Below are positions 11,145-20,340 of a stretch of DNA of 64,000 nt, piece by piece. Position numbers and translations under genes: made by a program. The notes under the pieces were generated by a model. That model worked only from the letters and a program-made list of their open reading frames with translations. It was not told where the DNA came from and searched no databases. Each line of letters starts with the position of its first letter. Position 1 is the first letter of the stretch. Origin of the DNA: Flavobacteriaceae bacterium GF1 (GTDB taxonomy: Bacteria; Bacteroidota; Bacteroidia; Flavobacteriales; Flavobacteriaceae); assembly GCA_009797885.1 (NCBI GenBank), contig WNKP01000005.1, positions 248,001-312,000 of the forward strand, written 5' to 3'.

Positions 11145-13544
11145 ATGACCAAAAGATTACTGTTGCTTCACGCTACGCTGTTGTACTCCATTTGTGTGGT
11201 CAATGCCCAACAAAAATATACCATAAGCGGAACAGTAAGGGAAGCCACAAGTAACGAAACACTGATTGGGGTAACCATTGCCATTCAAGACCTTAGAACG
11301 GGAACCTCCACCAACGAATACGGTTTCTATTCCATTACACTGCCCGAAGGGGAATACAATATTGTCATTAGCTATATAGGCTTTCAAGATGTCCGCAGAT
11401 CGGTTTCGCTGAATTCGAATCTTAAGCTTGATTTTAACCTTCAAGAAAAGGCAGAACAGCTCGATGAGGTCATCGTTACGGAAAATGCAGAACGGATGGA
11501 CATCCGAAAACCACAAATGAGTGTCAATACCTTATCCGTGGAAACCATAAAAAAAGTTCCCGTTGTTCTTGGAGAAGCGGATGTCATCAGGTCTTTGGTA
11601 CTTTTACCCGGGGTCACCAACGCTGGGGAAGCCTCATCCGGTTTTAATGTACGTGGTGGCGCTACCGATCAAAACCTTATCCTATTGGACGAAGCCATTA
11701 TTTTTAATTCCTCCCACCTTTTTGGCTTTTTCTCGGTATTCAATCCCGATGCCATAAAGGATGTGAAACTCTTCAAAGGAGGTATCCCTTCCCGTTATGG
11801 CGGTCGGGTTTCCTCGGTTTTGGAAATCTTTCAAAAAGAAGGGAACAGTAAGGAGTTAAAAGTAAATGGGGGAATAGGTGCCGTTGCGAGTCGACTCTTG
11901 GTGGAAGGTCCAATAATAAAAGACCGTACAGCATTTCTTGCAGGGGGCCGAGCCTCCTACGCCCATCTTTTCCTTCCACTTTTCGATATTGACAACAGCG
12001 CTTATTTCTATGATCTGAACACCAAAATAAGCCATCGAATAAATGAACGTAACAGCATATTCCTGTCCGGATATTTTGGACGTGATCTCTTTAGCATCAA
12101 TGATAGTTTTGTCAATACTTATGGGAATGCCGTAGGTAATTTTAGGTGGAACCATTTGTTTTCAGACAAATTGTTCTCCAACCTTTCCCTGATCTATTCC
12201 GATTATTTCTACGGATTGGAATTGGATTTTGTGGGTTTTGAATGGGACTCCGGTATTCAGAATTTCAACCTAAAATATGACCTAAAGCACTATTTGAACG
12301 ATAAACTCCAAATCAATTACGGACTCAATAATATCTATTATGTGTTTAATCCCGGTGAGATAAAACCAAATAGTGAAGATTCCGGAATTGTTGCCGACCA
12401 ATTGACCAAAAAATATGCGAACGAAGCAGCAGCATATGTGGATGTTGAGCAAAAAATCACAGAAAACCTAAGTGTCAATTATGGTCTTAGGGTGAGTCAG
12501 TTTACCCGCCTGGGTCAAGATGAACTGTTCGTTTACGAAAATGACCAACCCGTTTTATTCGACCCATTTCAACTGATTTACAGGGAAGCCACGCCCATTG
12601 ACACCATTAATCCGGGCAGGAGTGGTAACCTGAGTACATTTTTCAATTTTGAACCAAGGGTCTCGGCAGCCTATGCCATAAATAATGATAATTCCATTAA
12701 GGCCAGTTACACAAGGCTCGCACAATACTTGCATCTACTTTCCAACACCAGTTCCCCCACTCCATTGGATGTATGGACGCCGAGTGGTCCTTTTATAGAA
12801 CCCCAATTATTGGATCAGTATGCCTTGGGCTATTTCAAGAACTTTAAGGGGGGCGAATTTACCTTGGAAATCGAAGGCTTTTACAAGGATATTCAGAACC
12901 GAATCGATTATATCGACGGTGCCGATTTGATAGCAAACGATGCCATTGAGCAAGTCATTTTAAATGGGGAGGCCCGCGCCTATGGACTAGAACTATTATT
13001 ACGAAAGAACGAGGGCCGTTTTCAAGGTTGGCTGGCCTATACCCTTTCACGCTCGGAACAACGAACCCCGGGCCGGGATCCCGTTGTGGATAATGGTCGT
13101 TCCAATTTGGAGACTGGCATCAACCAGGGAGAATGGTATCCTACCCCTTTTGACAAAACCCATGATATTGCCCTTTTTGGGAACTACGAACTGAACACTA
13201 AATGGAGTTTTAATGCCAATTTCATTTTTCAAACGGGACAACCAACAAACTACCCCGTAGGGCAATTTGAATTTGAGGAATTGGTCGTTCCCTTTTTTGG
13301 CCTAAGGAACCAAACGAGATTGCCTGATTACCACAGGCTGGATATCTCCGCAACCCTAAAACCCAAGAAAAATCGCAATAGCGCCTTTCAGTCAGAATGG
13401 GTATTCAGCATTTATAATGTCTATAGCCGTTTGAACGCGGCATCCATCAATTTTAGACAGAATCAGGATACGGGAAGGAATGAAGCCATTCGGACCTCAA
13501 TCTTCGGAATTGTTCCGGCCATCACCTATAATTTCAAATTTTAA
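11145..13544 (+). CDS. TonB-dependent receptor with CarboxypepD_reg-like N-terminus
   Basis: 799 residues. A signal peptide ending near CVVNAQ is followed by a carboxypeptidase-regulatory-like beta-sandwich (about 25-110), a plug domain with GFNVRGGATDQNLILLDEA, then a 22-strand type outer-membrane barrel ending in the terminal aromatic residue Phe. The substrate is unknown. The DUF4249 gene begins three bases after its stop, and this two-gene arrangement is recurrent in Flavobacteriia, so receptor and DUF4249 lipoprotein very likely act as one uptake unit. Confidence 0.9.
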   Translation: MTKRLLLLHATLLYSICVVNAQQKYTISGTVREATSNETLIGVTIAIQDLRTGTSTNEYGFYSITLPEGEYNIVISYIGFQDVRRSVSLNSNLKLDFNLQEKAEQLDEVIVTENAERMDIRKPQMSVNTLSVETIKKVPVVLGEADVIRSLVLLPGVTNAGEASSGFNVRGGATDQNLILLDEAIIFNSSHLFGFFSVFNPDAIKDVKLFKGGIPSRYGGRVSSVLEIFQKEGNSKELKVNGGIGAVASRLLVEGPIIKDRTAFLAGGRASYAHLFLPLFDIDNSAYFYDLNTKISHRINERNSIFLSGYFGRDLFSINDSFVNTYGNAVGNFRWNHLFSDKLFSNLSLIYSDYFYGLELDFVGFEWDSGIQNFNLKYDLKHYLNDKLQINYGLNNIYYVFNPGEIKPNSEDSGIVADQLTKKYANEAAAYVDVEQKITENLSVNYGLRVSQFTRLGQDELFVYENDQPVLFDPFQLIYREATPIDTINPGRSGNLSTFFNFEPRVSAAYAINNDNSIKASYTRLAQYLHLLSNTSSPTPLDVWTPSGPFIEPQLLDQYALGYFKNFKGGEFTLEIEGFYKDIQNRIDYIDGADLIANDAIEQVILNGEARAYGLELLLRKNEGRFQGWLAYTLSRSEQRTPGRDPVVDNGRSNLETGINQGEWYPTPFDKTHDIALFGNYELNTKWSFNANFIFQTGQPTNYPVGQFEFEELVVPFFGLRNQTRLPDYHRLDISATLKPKKNRNSAFQSEWVFSIYNVYSRLNAASINFRQNQDTGRNEAIRTSIFGIVPAITYNFKF

Positions 13545-13547
13545 GCA

Positions 13548-14453
13548 ATGAAAAAGGGACTTTTTTTAACCGTGGTTTTGTTGATCGTCCTCTCCTGTGA
13601 AGACGTCATTGATGTAGAAACCCAACCCGAACCCTCAAGGTTGGTGGTTAACGGTTTGGTACGGGTAGATGTGACACAAGAGTTTGTCGACGTACGTATC
13701 GCGGTAACGGAGACCAGTGACTTTTTTAATGACAACACCATAACACAGTTGGAAAGTGCCGTCATTCTTTTGGGCAGGGTCAATCCAGATGCACTTTCCG
13801 GTGTGGAATTTGGGGGGACTTCAGTACTGGAGGAGTCTGAACCGGGCAGCGGGGTATACATCCCCAGTTACATCCCTGGATCTGATACCGATGATCGAAT
13901 CAGAACAGCAGGGCTTTCTGCGGAAACAGCATTTTTACTGATCATAGAACACAAAGGTAGAAGGTATGCCGCCCAAACCTTATACGCACCCGCGGTACCC
14001 ATAGATAACATAGAACAAGGGGATGAAACCCTGTTTGATGAAGATGATACCGAAATCAAAATCACCATAACGGATATACCGGATGCTGAAAATTATTATG
14101 TTTTCGATTTTGGGGAAGGAGAGTTTTTGGCTTTGGACGATCAGTTTATTGATGGACAGGAATTTGAGTTTTCCTATTTTCCCGAAAGGGATTTAGAACC
14201 GGGAGAGGAGGTGGAGGTGAGTATCCTGGGGGCCGACCAGGAGTTTTTTAATTACATAGACCTGCTGGTGGAGCAAACTGAAAATGATGGCGGGGTGTTT
14301 GAAACCCCCGCAGCTACCGTTCGTGGCAATGTCTTTGATATCACCGGCCTGGACAACATTGAAATCTTTGACAATGTGGAAAGACCCAATGAATTCGCCC
14401 TGGGCTATTTTGCCTTTGTTCAAGAGTTTACGGAAACCATCACTATTGAATAG
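13548..14453 (+). CDS. DUF4249 family lipoprotein, partner of the TonB receptor
   Basis: 301 residues. A lipoprotein signal ends at LIVLSC with Cys about residue 16, followed by EDVIDVE, an acidic stretch compatible with surface export of lipoproteins in this phylum. The N-terminal pattern EPSRLVVNGLVR is typical of DUF4249. The mature protein is very acidic. The family occurs beside TonB receptors and is presumed to be a surface partner, by analogy to SusD; its ligand is unknown. Co-transcribed with the receptor. Confidence 0.87.
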   Translation: MKKGLFLTVVLLIVLSCEDVIDVETQPEPSRLVVNGLVRVDVTQEFVDVRIAVTETSDFFNDNTITQLESAVILLGRVNPDALSGVEFGGTSVLEESEPGSGVYIPSYIPGSDTDDRIRTAGLSAETAFLLIIEHKGRRYAAQTLYAPAVPIDNIEQGDETLFDEDDTEIKITITDIPDAENYYVFDFGEGEFLALDDQFIDGQEFEFSYFPERDLEPGEEVEVSILGADQEFFNYIDLLVEQTENDGGVFETPAATVRGNVFDITGLDNIEIFDNVERPNEFALGYFAFVQEFTETITIE

Positions 14454-14459
14454 CGGCTT

Positions 14460-15794
14460 TTAGCCCAATAGCAGATAAAGACCCAAAATGATGAGAATAC
14501 CTGTCAACCCCTGAAAAAACGTGGCCAACGTATGTCCCCTTAAGGCCGTCTTCATATCCATATGTGAAAATTCCGCCACGACCCAAAAGTAACTGTCATT
14601 CACATGGGAAACGGTCATTGCCCCGGCACCAATGGCGAGAACGGCCAGGGCCTTGTTCACGATACCCTCAAGACCAAATGTTCCCAACAATGGGGCAATA
14701 ATGGCGGCTGTTGTAATAATGGATACCGTGGAGGAACCTTGTGCGGTCTTCAGTACCGCAGCAATACCAAACGCCAGAAGCAAACCGCCCAACCCGGAAG
14801 CCGAACCAATTTGCAATAAGGACTCAAAGTCCAAAGTCCTTAAAATGGCTCCAAAAGCACCTCCGGCACCCGTAATCAAGACAATGGATCCGGCTTGTTT
14901 CAAAGATTCGGCAACCCACTCCTGATTTTGCTTTTTTCCTACGCCCCGAACCATTGTAAAACTGAATAGTACCCCTATGAACAATGCAGTGATAGGGTTT
15001 CCCAAAAAACCCAGTAATGAGGCCAAAACACCTTCTCCCAATGGGAATGTTGGATATTCGGCAACAGATTTTAACGCAATCAACAATAAAGGGAGGAACA
15101 ACGGTAAAAGCGTTTTCAACAGACTGGGGTAATCTTCCCTCCCACTGGTGTCCATAATCGTTTTATTGGTTTCGGGAACCTCCTCTTGGGTGTTCAGTCG
15201 TTTCCCCATATACAAGGCCCAAAGATATCCTGCGAGTGAAACACAAACCGCAACCAAAAGGCCAAAGAGCATTACCATTCCCAAATCGGCCTCCAAAATG
15301 GCTGCGGCTGCCAAAGGACCGGGTGTGGGAGGTACAAAAACATGGGCGGAATAGAGACCTGTGGCCAGTGCAATGGCGAATACCAATATTTTTATGCCAG
15401 CCTTTTTACTCAATGCTTTGTTCAAGGAAGAAAGAATAACAAAACCTGAATCGCAGTACACGGGAATGGAAATAATTAACCCTGCCAAATTCAGTGCCAA
15501 TGGGGATCTTTGTAAGCCAACCCCTTTTATTATGGCATTTGCCAAGACTTTGGTCCCTCCCGTTCTCTCCAAAAATGTTCCAATAACAGTCCCAAAAGCT
15601 ATGACAAGTCCAATACTGGAAAGCGTTTTGCCAAAACCTTCCCCAATGGTATTCATGACATTTCCGGGAGATAACCCAAATAGTAACCCACAAACAATTG
15701 CGGCCAGGGTCAAGGAAAAGACAGGATGGACTTTGAACCTCACCGTGGCTATAATGATTAGGACAATAACGGAAAAAAGAACGATCAGTTCCAT
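14460..15794 (-). CDS. GntP family permease (gluconate:H+ symporter)
   Basis: 444 residues with about 12 or more hydrophobic segments. Family blocks include FGTVIGTFLERTGGTKVLA, VFVPPTPGPLAAAAILEAD and the C-terminal MTVSHVNDSYFWVV. GntP members import gluconate or related sugar acids; some take other hydroxy acids, so the substrate is an inference. No gluconate kinase or dehydratase is adjacent. It is convergent with the DUF4249 gene (6 bases apart) and stands alone on its strand. Confidence 0.85.
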   Translation of the reverse strand: MELIVLFSVIVLIIIATVRFKVHPVFSLTLAAIVCGLLFGLSPGNVMNTIGEGFGKTLSSIGLVIAFGTVIGTFLERTGGTKVLANAIIKGVGLQRSPLALNLAGLIISIPVYCDSGFVILSSLNKALSKKAGIKILVFAIALATGLYSAHVFVPPTPGPLAAAAILEADLGMVMLFGLLVAVCVSLAGYLWALYMGKRLNTQEEVPETNKTIMDTSGREDYPSLLKTLLPLFLPLLLIALKSVAEYPTFPLGEGVLASLLGFLGNPITALFIGVLFSFTMVRGVGKKQNQEWVAESLKQAGSIVLITGAGGAFGAILRTLDFESLLQIGSASGLGGLLLAFGIAAVLKTAQGSSTVSIITTAAIIAPLLGTFGLEGIVNKALAVLAIGAGAMTVSHVNDSYFWVVAEFSHMDMKTALRGHTLATFFQGLTGILIILGLYLLLG

Positions 15795-15887
15795 TGGCGT
15801 GGATGGTTATTTATGGCATAAAATAAGGATTATCCACAAAGGGGGCAATACTAAGATACATTGTATTCCCATAAAACTGGAATACCG

Positions 15888-15895
15888 TACTTTTG
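15888..15895 (+). promoter_or_regulatory. -7 promoter motif of the DUF6095 gene
   Basis: TACTTTTG, perfect TAnnTTTG, 17 bases before the ATG at 15913. The nearest TTG (15861-15863) is 24 bases upstream, slightly long. Confidence 0.55.
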
Positions 15896-15912
15896 GAGTG
15901 TACACGGATTTT

Positions 15913-16146
15913 ATGAAAAGAACGGACAAAGATCTATTGGTAAAAGGTATAAAGTCATTTGTTTATACCGCACTCCTCATGTTTATTGCACCTGTGGTTC
16001 TTTATCAGGCCTTTAAGAATACGGATAAGCCGCTGTTCATACCTGTTTTGGTCATAGGAATTGCCTTGGCGGGATTTGCCATTTATATGGGGTTCCGTTC
16101 GGTAAATATCGTAATGGATGCTGTATTCGGTAAAAAGAAAACCTAG
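15913..16146 (+). CDS. Small membrane protein, DUF6095 family
   Basis: 77 residues. The frame is open from 15361, but the upstream part is the shadow of the permease gene and the -7 motif at 15888 fixes this start. Two membrane segments are visible (about 16-36 and 43-63), with basic residues at both ends (MKRTDKD and FGKKKT). The pattern fits DUF6095, a flavobacterial family without known function. Confidence 0.75.
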   Translation: MKRTDKDLLVKGIKSFVYTALLMFIAPVVLYQAFKNTDKPLFIPVLVIGIALAGFAIYMGFRSVNIVMDAVFGKKKT

Positions 16147-16200
16147 TTCCACGTTATTGTTCCATTTAAATTTTGTCATCAAAATTCACGTTTTTGTCCC

Positions 16201-16281
16201 CTTGAGCGCAGTCGAAAGGTCAACAAAAACATTTCGACTGCCTGCTCGACGATGTCATTCAGGCGGGCGCTCGATATGACG
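16201..16281. repeat. Composite intergenic inverted repeats
   Basis: A hairpin GCAGTCGAAA / TTTCGACTGC (16208-16217, 16232-16241) is followed by a short unit bounded by GTCAT (16254-16258) and ATGAC (16276-16280). Both motifs are typical of short flavobacterial intergenic repeats. It lies between DUF6095 and the DUF4294 gene end and may also act as a transcript end. Confidence 0.55.
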
Positions 16282-16327
16282 GAAAAATCCCCTACTGGAA
16301 CAATTATGGCTATGCGCTGAAGAAAAC

Positions 16328-17008
16328 CTAGTTCTTGATGGGAAGATTGGTCTTCCACTTATTGTTTAAGGTAGCATAATCGTAATCCAACACCGACTTT
16401 TGACGTTTTAAGCGATTGGAAGCAAATGCCCGTTGCAGGATATCTTCAATGAGGTAATCTTCATGCACCTCTGCAGGTCTGAATTCCCTTTTTAAGTTGA
16501 TTTTAAATGCTTTGGCCGTAGTCTGGTACCAGAAGGCCCTCCAACCACTCCGCAAATTCTTTACCAAATCAAATGAGGTGCTCCCAGTTTGTCTATGAAT
16601 GAGTTTCACCAATATCTGTCCCTCGGTCCTGGTCAGTTTTTTCAGCTCATCGGAAAACTCTCCTTCAATATACTTTTGTACTTTCTTCGTATACCGCTTT
16701 TTGTGACGTTTCTTTTTGATGTATTGCAAGCTGTCATTGAGCTCCACCAAACGTTCCGCTGCCAATTTTGCGTAGGGATATACTTTAAGGGTTTTTCGTC
16801 TTAGGATATAATAATGCAGTTTTTCCTTTTTGTCCGTAAACTCCAACTGACTAAAAATATAAACGTCATCCAGGGCAATGGCCCTAATCCATGAAGAATC
16901 CCCTTCCATCCGCACATAGTAGGCCGTAGAATCTATGATTTCGTCTTCAATTTGGGCAATGGCCTCAAACTGCACACACACTAACAGGAATACTACAATT
17001 TGCTTCAT
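16328..17008 (-). CDS. DUF4294 domain-containing secreted protein
   Basis: 226 residues from the ATG at 17008, which places a signal peptide (MKQIVVFLLVCVQFEAIAQ) at the N-terminus; the upstream ATG at 17062 would cover the promoter motif. The core with YYILRRKTLKVYPYAKLAAE matches DUF4294, a Bacteroidota family of unknown function. Basic Lys/Arg-rich middle. Divergent from the M42 peptidase. Confidence 0.82.
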   Translation of the reverse strand: MKQIVVFLLVCVQFEAIAQIEDEIIDSTAYYVRMEGDSSWIRAIALDDVYIFSQLEFTDKKEKLHYYILRRKTLKVYPYAKLAAERLVELNDSLQYIKKKRHKKRYTKKVQKYIEGEFSDELKKLTRTEGQILVKLIHRQTGSTSFDLVKNLRSGWRAFWYQTTAKAFKINLKREFRPAEVHEDYLIEDILQRAFASNRLKRQKSVLDYDYATLNNKWKTNLPIKN

Positions 17009-17035
17009 GGAGAGTAAACAGTGCAAAAACCGCGT

Positions 17036-17043
17036 CAAAAGTA
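17036..17043 (-). promoter_or_regulatory. -7 promoter motif of the DUF4294 gene
   Basis: TACTTTTG on the minus strand, perfect TAnnTTTG, 27 bases before the ATG at 17008. Confidence 0.55.
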
Positions 17044-17087
17044 AGGATATTGAACAGCTCATATTATTAAATAAACGTGAATATTGC

Positions 17088-17095
17088 TAAGTTTG
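17088..17095 (+). promoter_or_regulatory. -7 promoter motif of the M42 peptidase gene
   Basis: TAAGTTTG, perfect TAnnTTTG, 17 bases before the ATG at 17113. Together with the motif at 17036 it makes a compact divergent promoter region. Confidence 0.55.
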
Positions 17096-17112
17096 GTGTT
17101 CAATTTTAAAAT

Positions 17113-18201
17113 ATGACATCAAACAAAATCATTACCAAAAAATCACTGGAGTTCTTTGAGAAATACCTTAATAATGCCTCACCCACGGGTTATGAGTGGG
17201 AAGGGCAAAAAATCTGGATGGAGTATTTAAAACCTTATGTGGATGATTTTATTACGGATACCTATGGAACTGCGGTGGCGGTCATCAATCCCAAGGCGGA
17301 TTATAAAGTGGTGATCGAAGGGCATTCCGATGAAATTTCTTGGTATGTGAATTACATAACTGATAATGGTTTACTCTATGTCATACGAAATGGAGGGAGT
17401 GATCATCAGATTGCGCCGTCCAAATGGGTAAATATCCATACTAAAACCGGCATTGTAAAAGGAGTTTTTGGATGGCCCGCCATCCATACCCGAAGAAGTG
17501 GTAAGGAAGAACCTCCAAAAATTGAAAACATCTTTATAGATATTGGGGCAAAAGATAAGGAAGAAGTGGAAAAAATGGGGGTGCACGTGGGTTGCGTTAT
17601 TACCTATCCGGATGAATTCAACATACTGAACAAGGACAAATTTGTATGTCGTGCCCTGGACAACCGTGCCGGTGGGTTCATGATTGCCGAAGTGGCCCGA
17701 TTGCTTCATGAGAACGACAAAAAACTACCTTTTGGGTTGTACATTACCAATTCCGTTCAAGAAGAAATCGGTTTAAGGGGAGCTGAAATGATTACCCAGA
17801 CCATAAAACCCAATGTGGCCATTGTAACCGACGTTACGCATGATACCACTACCCCAATGATAGAAAAGAAAACACAGGGGGATTGTGCCATGGGAAAAGG
17901 ACCGGTCATTGCCTATGCCCCCGCTGTACAACAAAAACTAAGGGAACGTATCATAGAAACGGCCGAGGCCAAAAAGATTCCCTTTCAGAGAGCGGCCAAT
18001 TCACGTTACACGGGTACGGACACGGATGCCTTTGCCTATAGTAATGGCGGTGTTGCTTCCGCTTTAATTTCCCTGCCCTTGCGTTATATGCATACTACCG
18101 TGGAAACCGTACATAGGGATGATGTTGAAAACGTAATCCGATTGATCTATGAAACGCTACTCACTATTGAAGCTGGGGAAACGTTCAGTTATTTTGAGTA
18201 G
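17113..18201 (+). CDS. M42 family metallopeptidase (glutamyl aminopeptidase/endoglucanase type)
   Basis: 362 residues. Metal ligands and catalytic residues of the family are visible: the His-Asp pair in IEGHSDEISWYV, Asp in CRALDNRAGG, the Glu pair in SVQEEIGLRGAEM, Asp in TDVTHDTT and the final His in RYMHTTVETV. The family forms large tetrahedral cytoplasmic aminopeptidases that trim peptides from proteolysis. No signal peptide. Followed by a possible terminator, then the NUDIX gene. Confidence 0.92.
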   Translation: MTSNKIITKKSLEFFEKYLNNASPTGYEWEGQKIWMEYLKPYVDDFITDTYGTAVAVINPKADYKVVIEGHSDEISWYVNYITDNGLLYVIRNGGSDHQIAPSKWVNIHTKTGIVKGVFGWPAIHTRRSGKEEPPKIENIFIDIGAKDKEEVEKMGVHVGCVITYPDEFNILNKDKFVCRALDNRAGGFMIAEVARLLHENDKKLPFGLYITNSVQEEIGLRGAEMITQTIKPNVAIVTDVTHDTTTPMIEKKTQGDCAMGKGPVIAYAPAVQQKLRERIIETAEAKKIPFQRAANSRYTGTDTDAFAYSNGGVASALISLPLRYMHTTVETVHRDDVENVIRLIYETLLTIEAGETFSYFE

Positions 18202-18230
18202 GACCCTACTTTATTTTGGAAAAAGCTATG

Positions 18231-18260
18231 GTTGGGAAACCCAACAGGGCGTTTCGTTTT
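18231..18260 (+). terminator. Probable terminator after the M42 gene
   Basis: Stem GTTGGG / CCCAAC around an AAA loop (18231-18245), followed at a short distance by a T-rich stretch. The T tract is not immediate, so termination strength is uncertain. Confidence 0.45.
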
Positions 18261-18321
18261 TCATCTTCCTGCCTGTGCCATAAGCAAGTGTTCACAACAA
18301 CAGGGGAAGTACAATACTGCA

Positions 18322-18861
18322 ATGGACGAATTGGTTGATATACTTGATGAGCTAGGGAATTCTACCGGAAAGGTGACCATGAAATCAGAGGCCCACAAAC
18401 TGGGCCTTTTCCATCCTACCGTGCACGTCTGGTGCTATTCAAAAAACGGTAAGGTCCTGTTACAGCAACGTGGCGCGAACAAAGATACCTTTCCTTTAAA
18501 ATGGGATGTTTCCGTAGCAGGACATGTAAGTGCGGGAGAGGTATTGGAAATTGCTGCTTTTAGGGAGGTCCAGGAAGAGATCGGGATTACCATCAATACC
18601 TCCGCATTAAAAAAAATAGGCATTTTCAAAACAGAAAAAAAGCATTCGGAAATGATTTGGGACAGGGAATTTACGCATACCTTCCTTTACGAATTGGACG
18701 ATAAAACACCATTGACCAGGCAAGAGTCCGAAGTGGAATCCTTAAAATGGTTGTCGATACAAACCTTTGAGCAACTCGTTTTACAGGAGGACTCGGGCTT
18801 TGTTCCAAATTCAACCGCCCGTTATTTGGATGTTATAAAAGCAATACGGTCGTGTTTATAG
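18322..18861 (+). CDS. NUDIX hydrolase
   Basis: 179 residues from the ATG at 18322; the frame is open upstream to 18232 but that part contains the terminator hairpin. The full Nudix box is present: GHVSAGE, seven residues, REVQEEIGI. The N-terminal layout (MDELVDILDELGNSTGK) and FHPTVHVWCYSKNGKVLLQQR resemble the isopentenyl-diphosphate isomerase-like branch of NUDIX proteins, though this is not evidence for isomerase activity. Its 3' end overlaps hisS on the other strand by six bases. Confidence 0.88.
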   Translation: MDELVDILDELGNSTGKVTMKSEAHKLGLFHPTVHVWCYSKNGKVLLQQRGANKDTFPLKWDVSVAGHVSAGEVLEIAAFREVQEEIGITINTSALKKIGIFKTEKKHSEMIWDREFTHTFLYELDDKTPLTRQESEVESLKWLSIQTFEQLVLQEDSGFVPNSTARYLDVIKAIRSCL

Positions 18862-20232
18862 TGTTGCCGTAAAATCCTCCGGTTTGTCCAGGGGGTACGA
18901 CTTTTGTTCCCCGGTTTTCATGTTCTTCACCACAAAACTGCCCATTTGCAGTTCTTTGGCCCCTAAAAGAATTACGTAAGGTACCTTGCGCTTATCCGCA
19001 TACTTAAACTGTTTTGGCACCTTGGCAGAAGAAGGGTACAAATCGGCACGTAGGCCACTTTTCCGTAATTTGGAGACCAATTGCAAAGCAGCCTTTCCTT
19101 CTTCCTTTCCAAAATTCAAACAAAGGACATCCAAGCTTTGCCCCAATGCTTGGGGAAATAGATTTAGTTCTTCCAACACCAAATAAATACGATCCAATCC
19201 AAATGAAATACCAACCCCACTCACATCCTTCAATCCAAAAATTCCGGTCAGGTCGTCATATCGGCCACCGCCACCAATGGATCCCATTTGCACCCCTTCC
19301 GGAGCGGCAACTTCAAATATGGTACCCGTATAGTAGTTCAAGCCACGGGCCAAGGTAACATCCAGGGCCAATTGCGCAGATTGTAAGCCCAAACTTTCAA
19401 CCACTCCAAAAATAGTTTCCAACTCCCCTACTCCTTCAAGGCCCACATTGGAATTTACAAGTAAATCCTTCAGTTGGTCCAATTGCGTTTGATGGTCCCC
19501 TTCCATTGTAAACAAAGGACTGGCCTTATCAATTGCCGAGGTTGTGATTCCCTTGGAACGCATTTCCTCTTTTACCTTTTCCTCCCCAATTTTATCGAGC
19601 TTGTCCAAGGCTACCGTAAAGTCCAACAACAGCTGTTGCGCACCTATTACCTCGGCAATACCCGATAATATTTTTCGATTGTTCATTTTAATGGTGCAAC
19701 CTTCCAAACCCAATTCGGAAAAAACGGCATCGTACAATTGTACAAACTCCACTTCCTGTAGTAGGGATTTGGCACCGACCACATCGGCATCGCATTGATA
19801 AAATTCCCGAAAACGTCCCTTTTGGGGCCTATCTGCCCGCCATACGGGTTGGATTTGGTACCGTTTAAAAGGAAAATCCAGTTCATTTTGATGCATCACC
19901 ACATAACGGGCAAAGGGTACGGTAAGATCGTAGCGGAGTGCTTTTTCCGTGATTTTGGGTGCCAGGGAGGCAGAATTCTTAGAGCTATAGGTAACATCAT
20001 CGACTTTTGAGATGAAATCCCCAGAATTCAATATCTTAAAGATTAAACGATCCCCTTCTTCTCCATACTTCCCCAACAAGGTGTCCGAATTTTCAAAACT
20101 GGGCGTTTCTATAGGTTGAAAACCGTAAATTTCAAAGTGTTTTTTGACCGTGGAAATGATGTGGTTTCGCTTGGCCACCTCAATGGGTGAAAAATCCCTT
20201 GTCCCTTTTGGTATACTTGGTTTTTGTGGCAT
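18856..20232 (-). CDS. hisS: Histidyl-tRNA synthetase
   Basis: 458 residues from the ATG at 20232. Class II motifs are present: PKGTRDFSP at the N-terminus, motif 2 with GRFREFYQCDADVVG, the histidine-binding LARGLNYYTGTIFEV and motif 3 GVGISFGLDRI. The frame extends upstream to 20286 but the -7 promoter motif lies between; the start at 20232 gives the family N-terminus. That start is only three bases from the -7 motif, so the mRNA is probably leaderless. Confidence 0.96.
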   Translation of the reverse strand: MPQKPSIPKGTRDFSPIEVAKRNHIISTVKKHFEIYGFQPIETPSFENSDTLLGKYGEEGDRLIFKILNSGDFISKVDDVTYSSKNSASLAPKITEKALRYDLTVPFARYVVMHQNELDFPFKRYQIQPVWRADRPQKGRFREFYQCDADVVGAKSLLQEVEFVQLYDAVFSELGLEGCTIKMNNRKILSGIAEVIGAQQLLLDFTVALDKLDKIGEEKVKEEMRSKGITTSAIDKASPLFTMEGDHQTQLDQLKDLLVNSNVGLEGVGELETIFGVVESLGLQSAQLALDVTLARGLNYYTGTIFEVAAPEGVQMGSIGGGGRYDDLTGIFGLKDVSGVGISFGLDRIYLVLEELNLFPQALGQSLDVLCLNFGKEEGKAALQLVSKLRKSGLRADLYPSSAKVPKQFKYADKRKVPYVILLGAKELQMGSFVVKNMKTGEQKSYPLDKPEDFTATL

Positions 20233-20235
20233 GCA

Positions 20236-20243
20236 CAAATATA
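20236..20243 (-). promoter_or_regulatory. -7 promoter motif of hisS
   Basis: TATATTTG on the minus strand, three bases from the hisS ATG. It overlaps the left end of the repeat element at 20240-20340. Confidence 0.6.
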
Positions 20244-20340
20244 AGCCTCCCCCTGACCCCCTCCAAAGGAGGGGAATAAATTTCAATCTCTTTTCATTGA
20301 GGAATTCTCCCTTTTTGGGGAAGTTAGAAGGGGCTTATAA
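20240..20340. repeat. Short inverted-repeat element between hisS and the DUF6495 gene
   Basis: About 100 bp bounded by inverted TATAAGCC-type ends followed by C runs (left 20240-20253, right 20331-20339). Inside are the hairpin CCCCTCC-AAA-GGAGGGG (20258-20274) and a second C/G-rich region. The motif of C runs and TTCTAACTTCCCC is a widespread intergenic repeat style in Bacteroidota. It reaches into the last codons of the DUF6495 gene. Confidence 0.65.

Noticed and set aside
15361-15912. Long N-terminal extension of the DUF6095 frame
   Set aside because: It is antisense to the permease gene and precedes the -7 motif at 15888.
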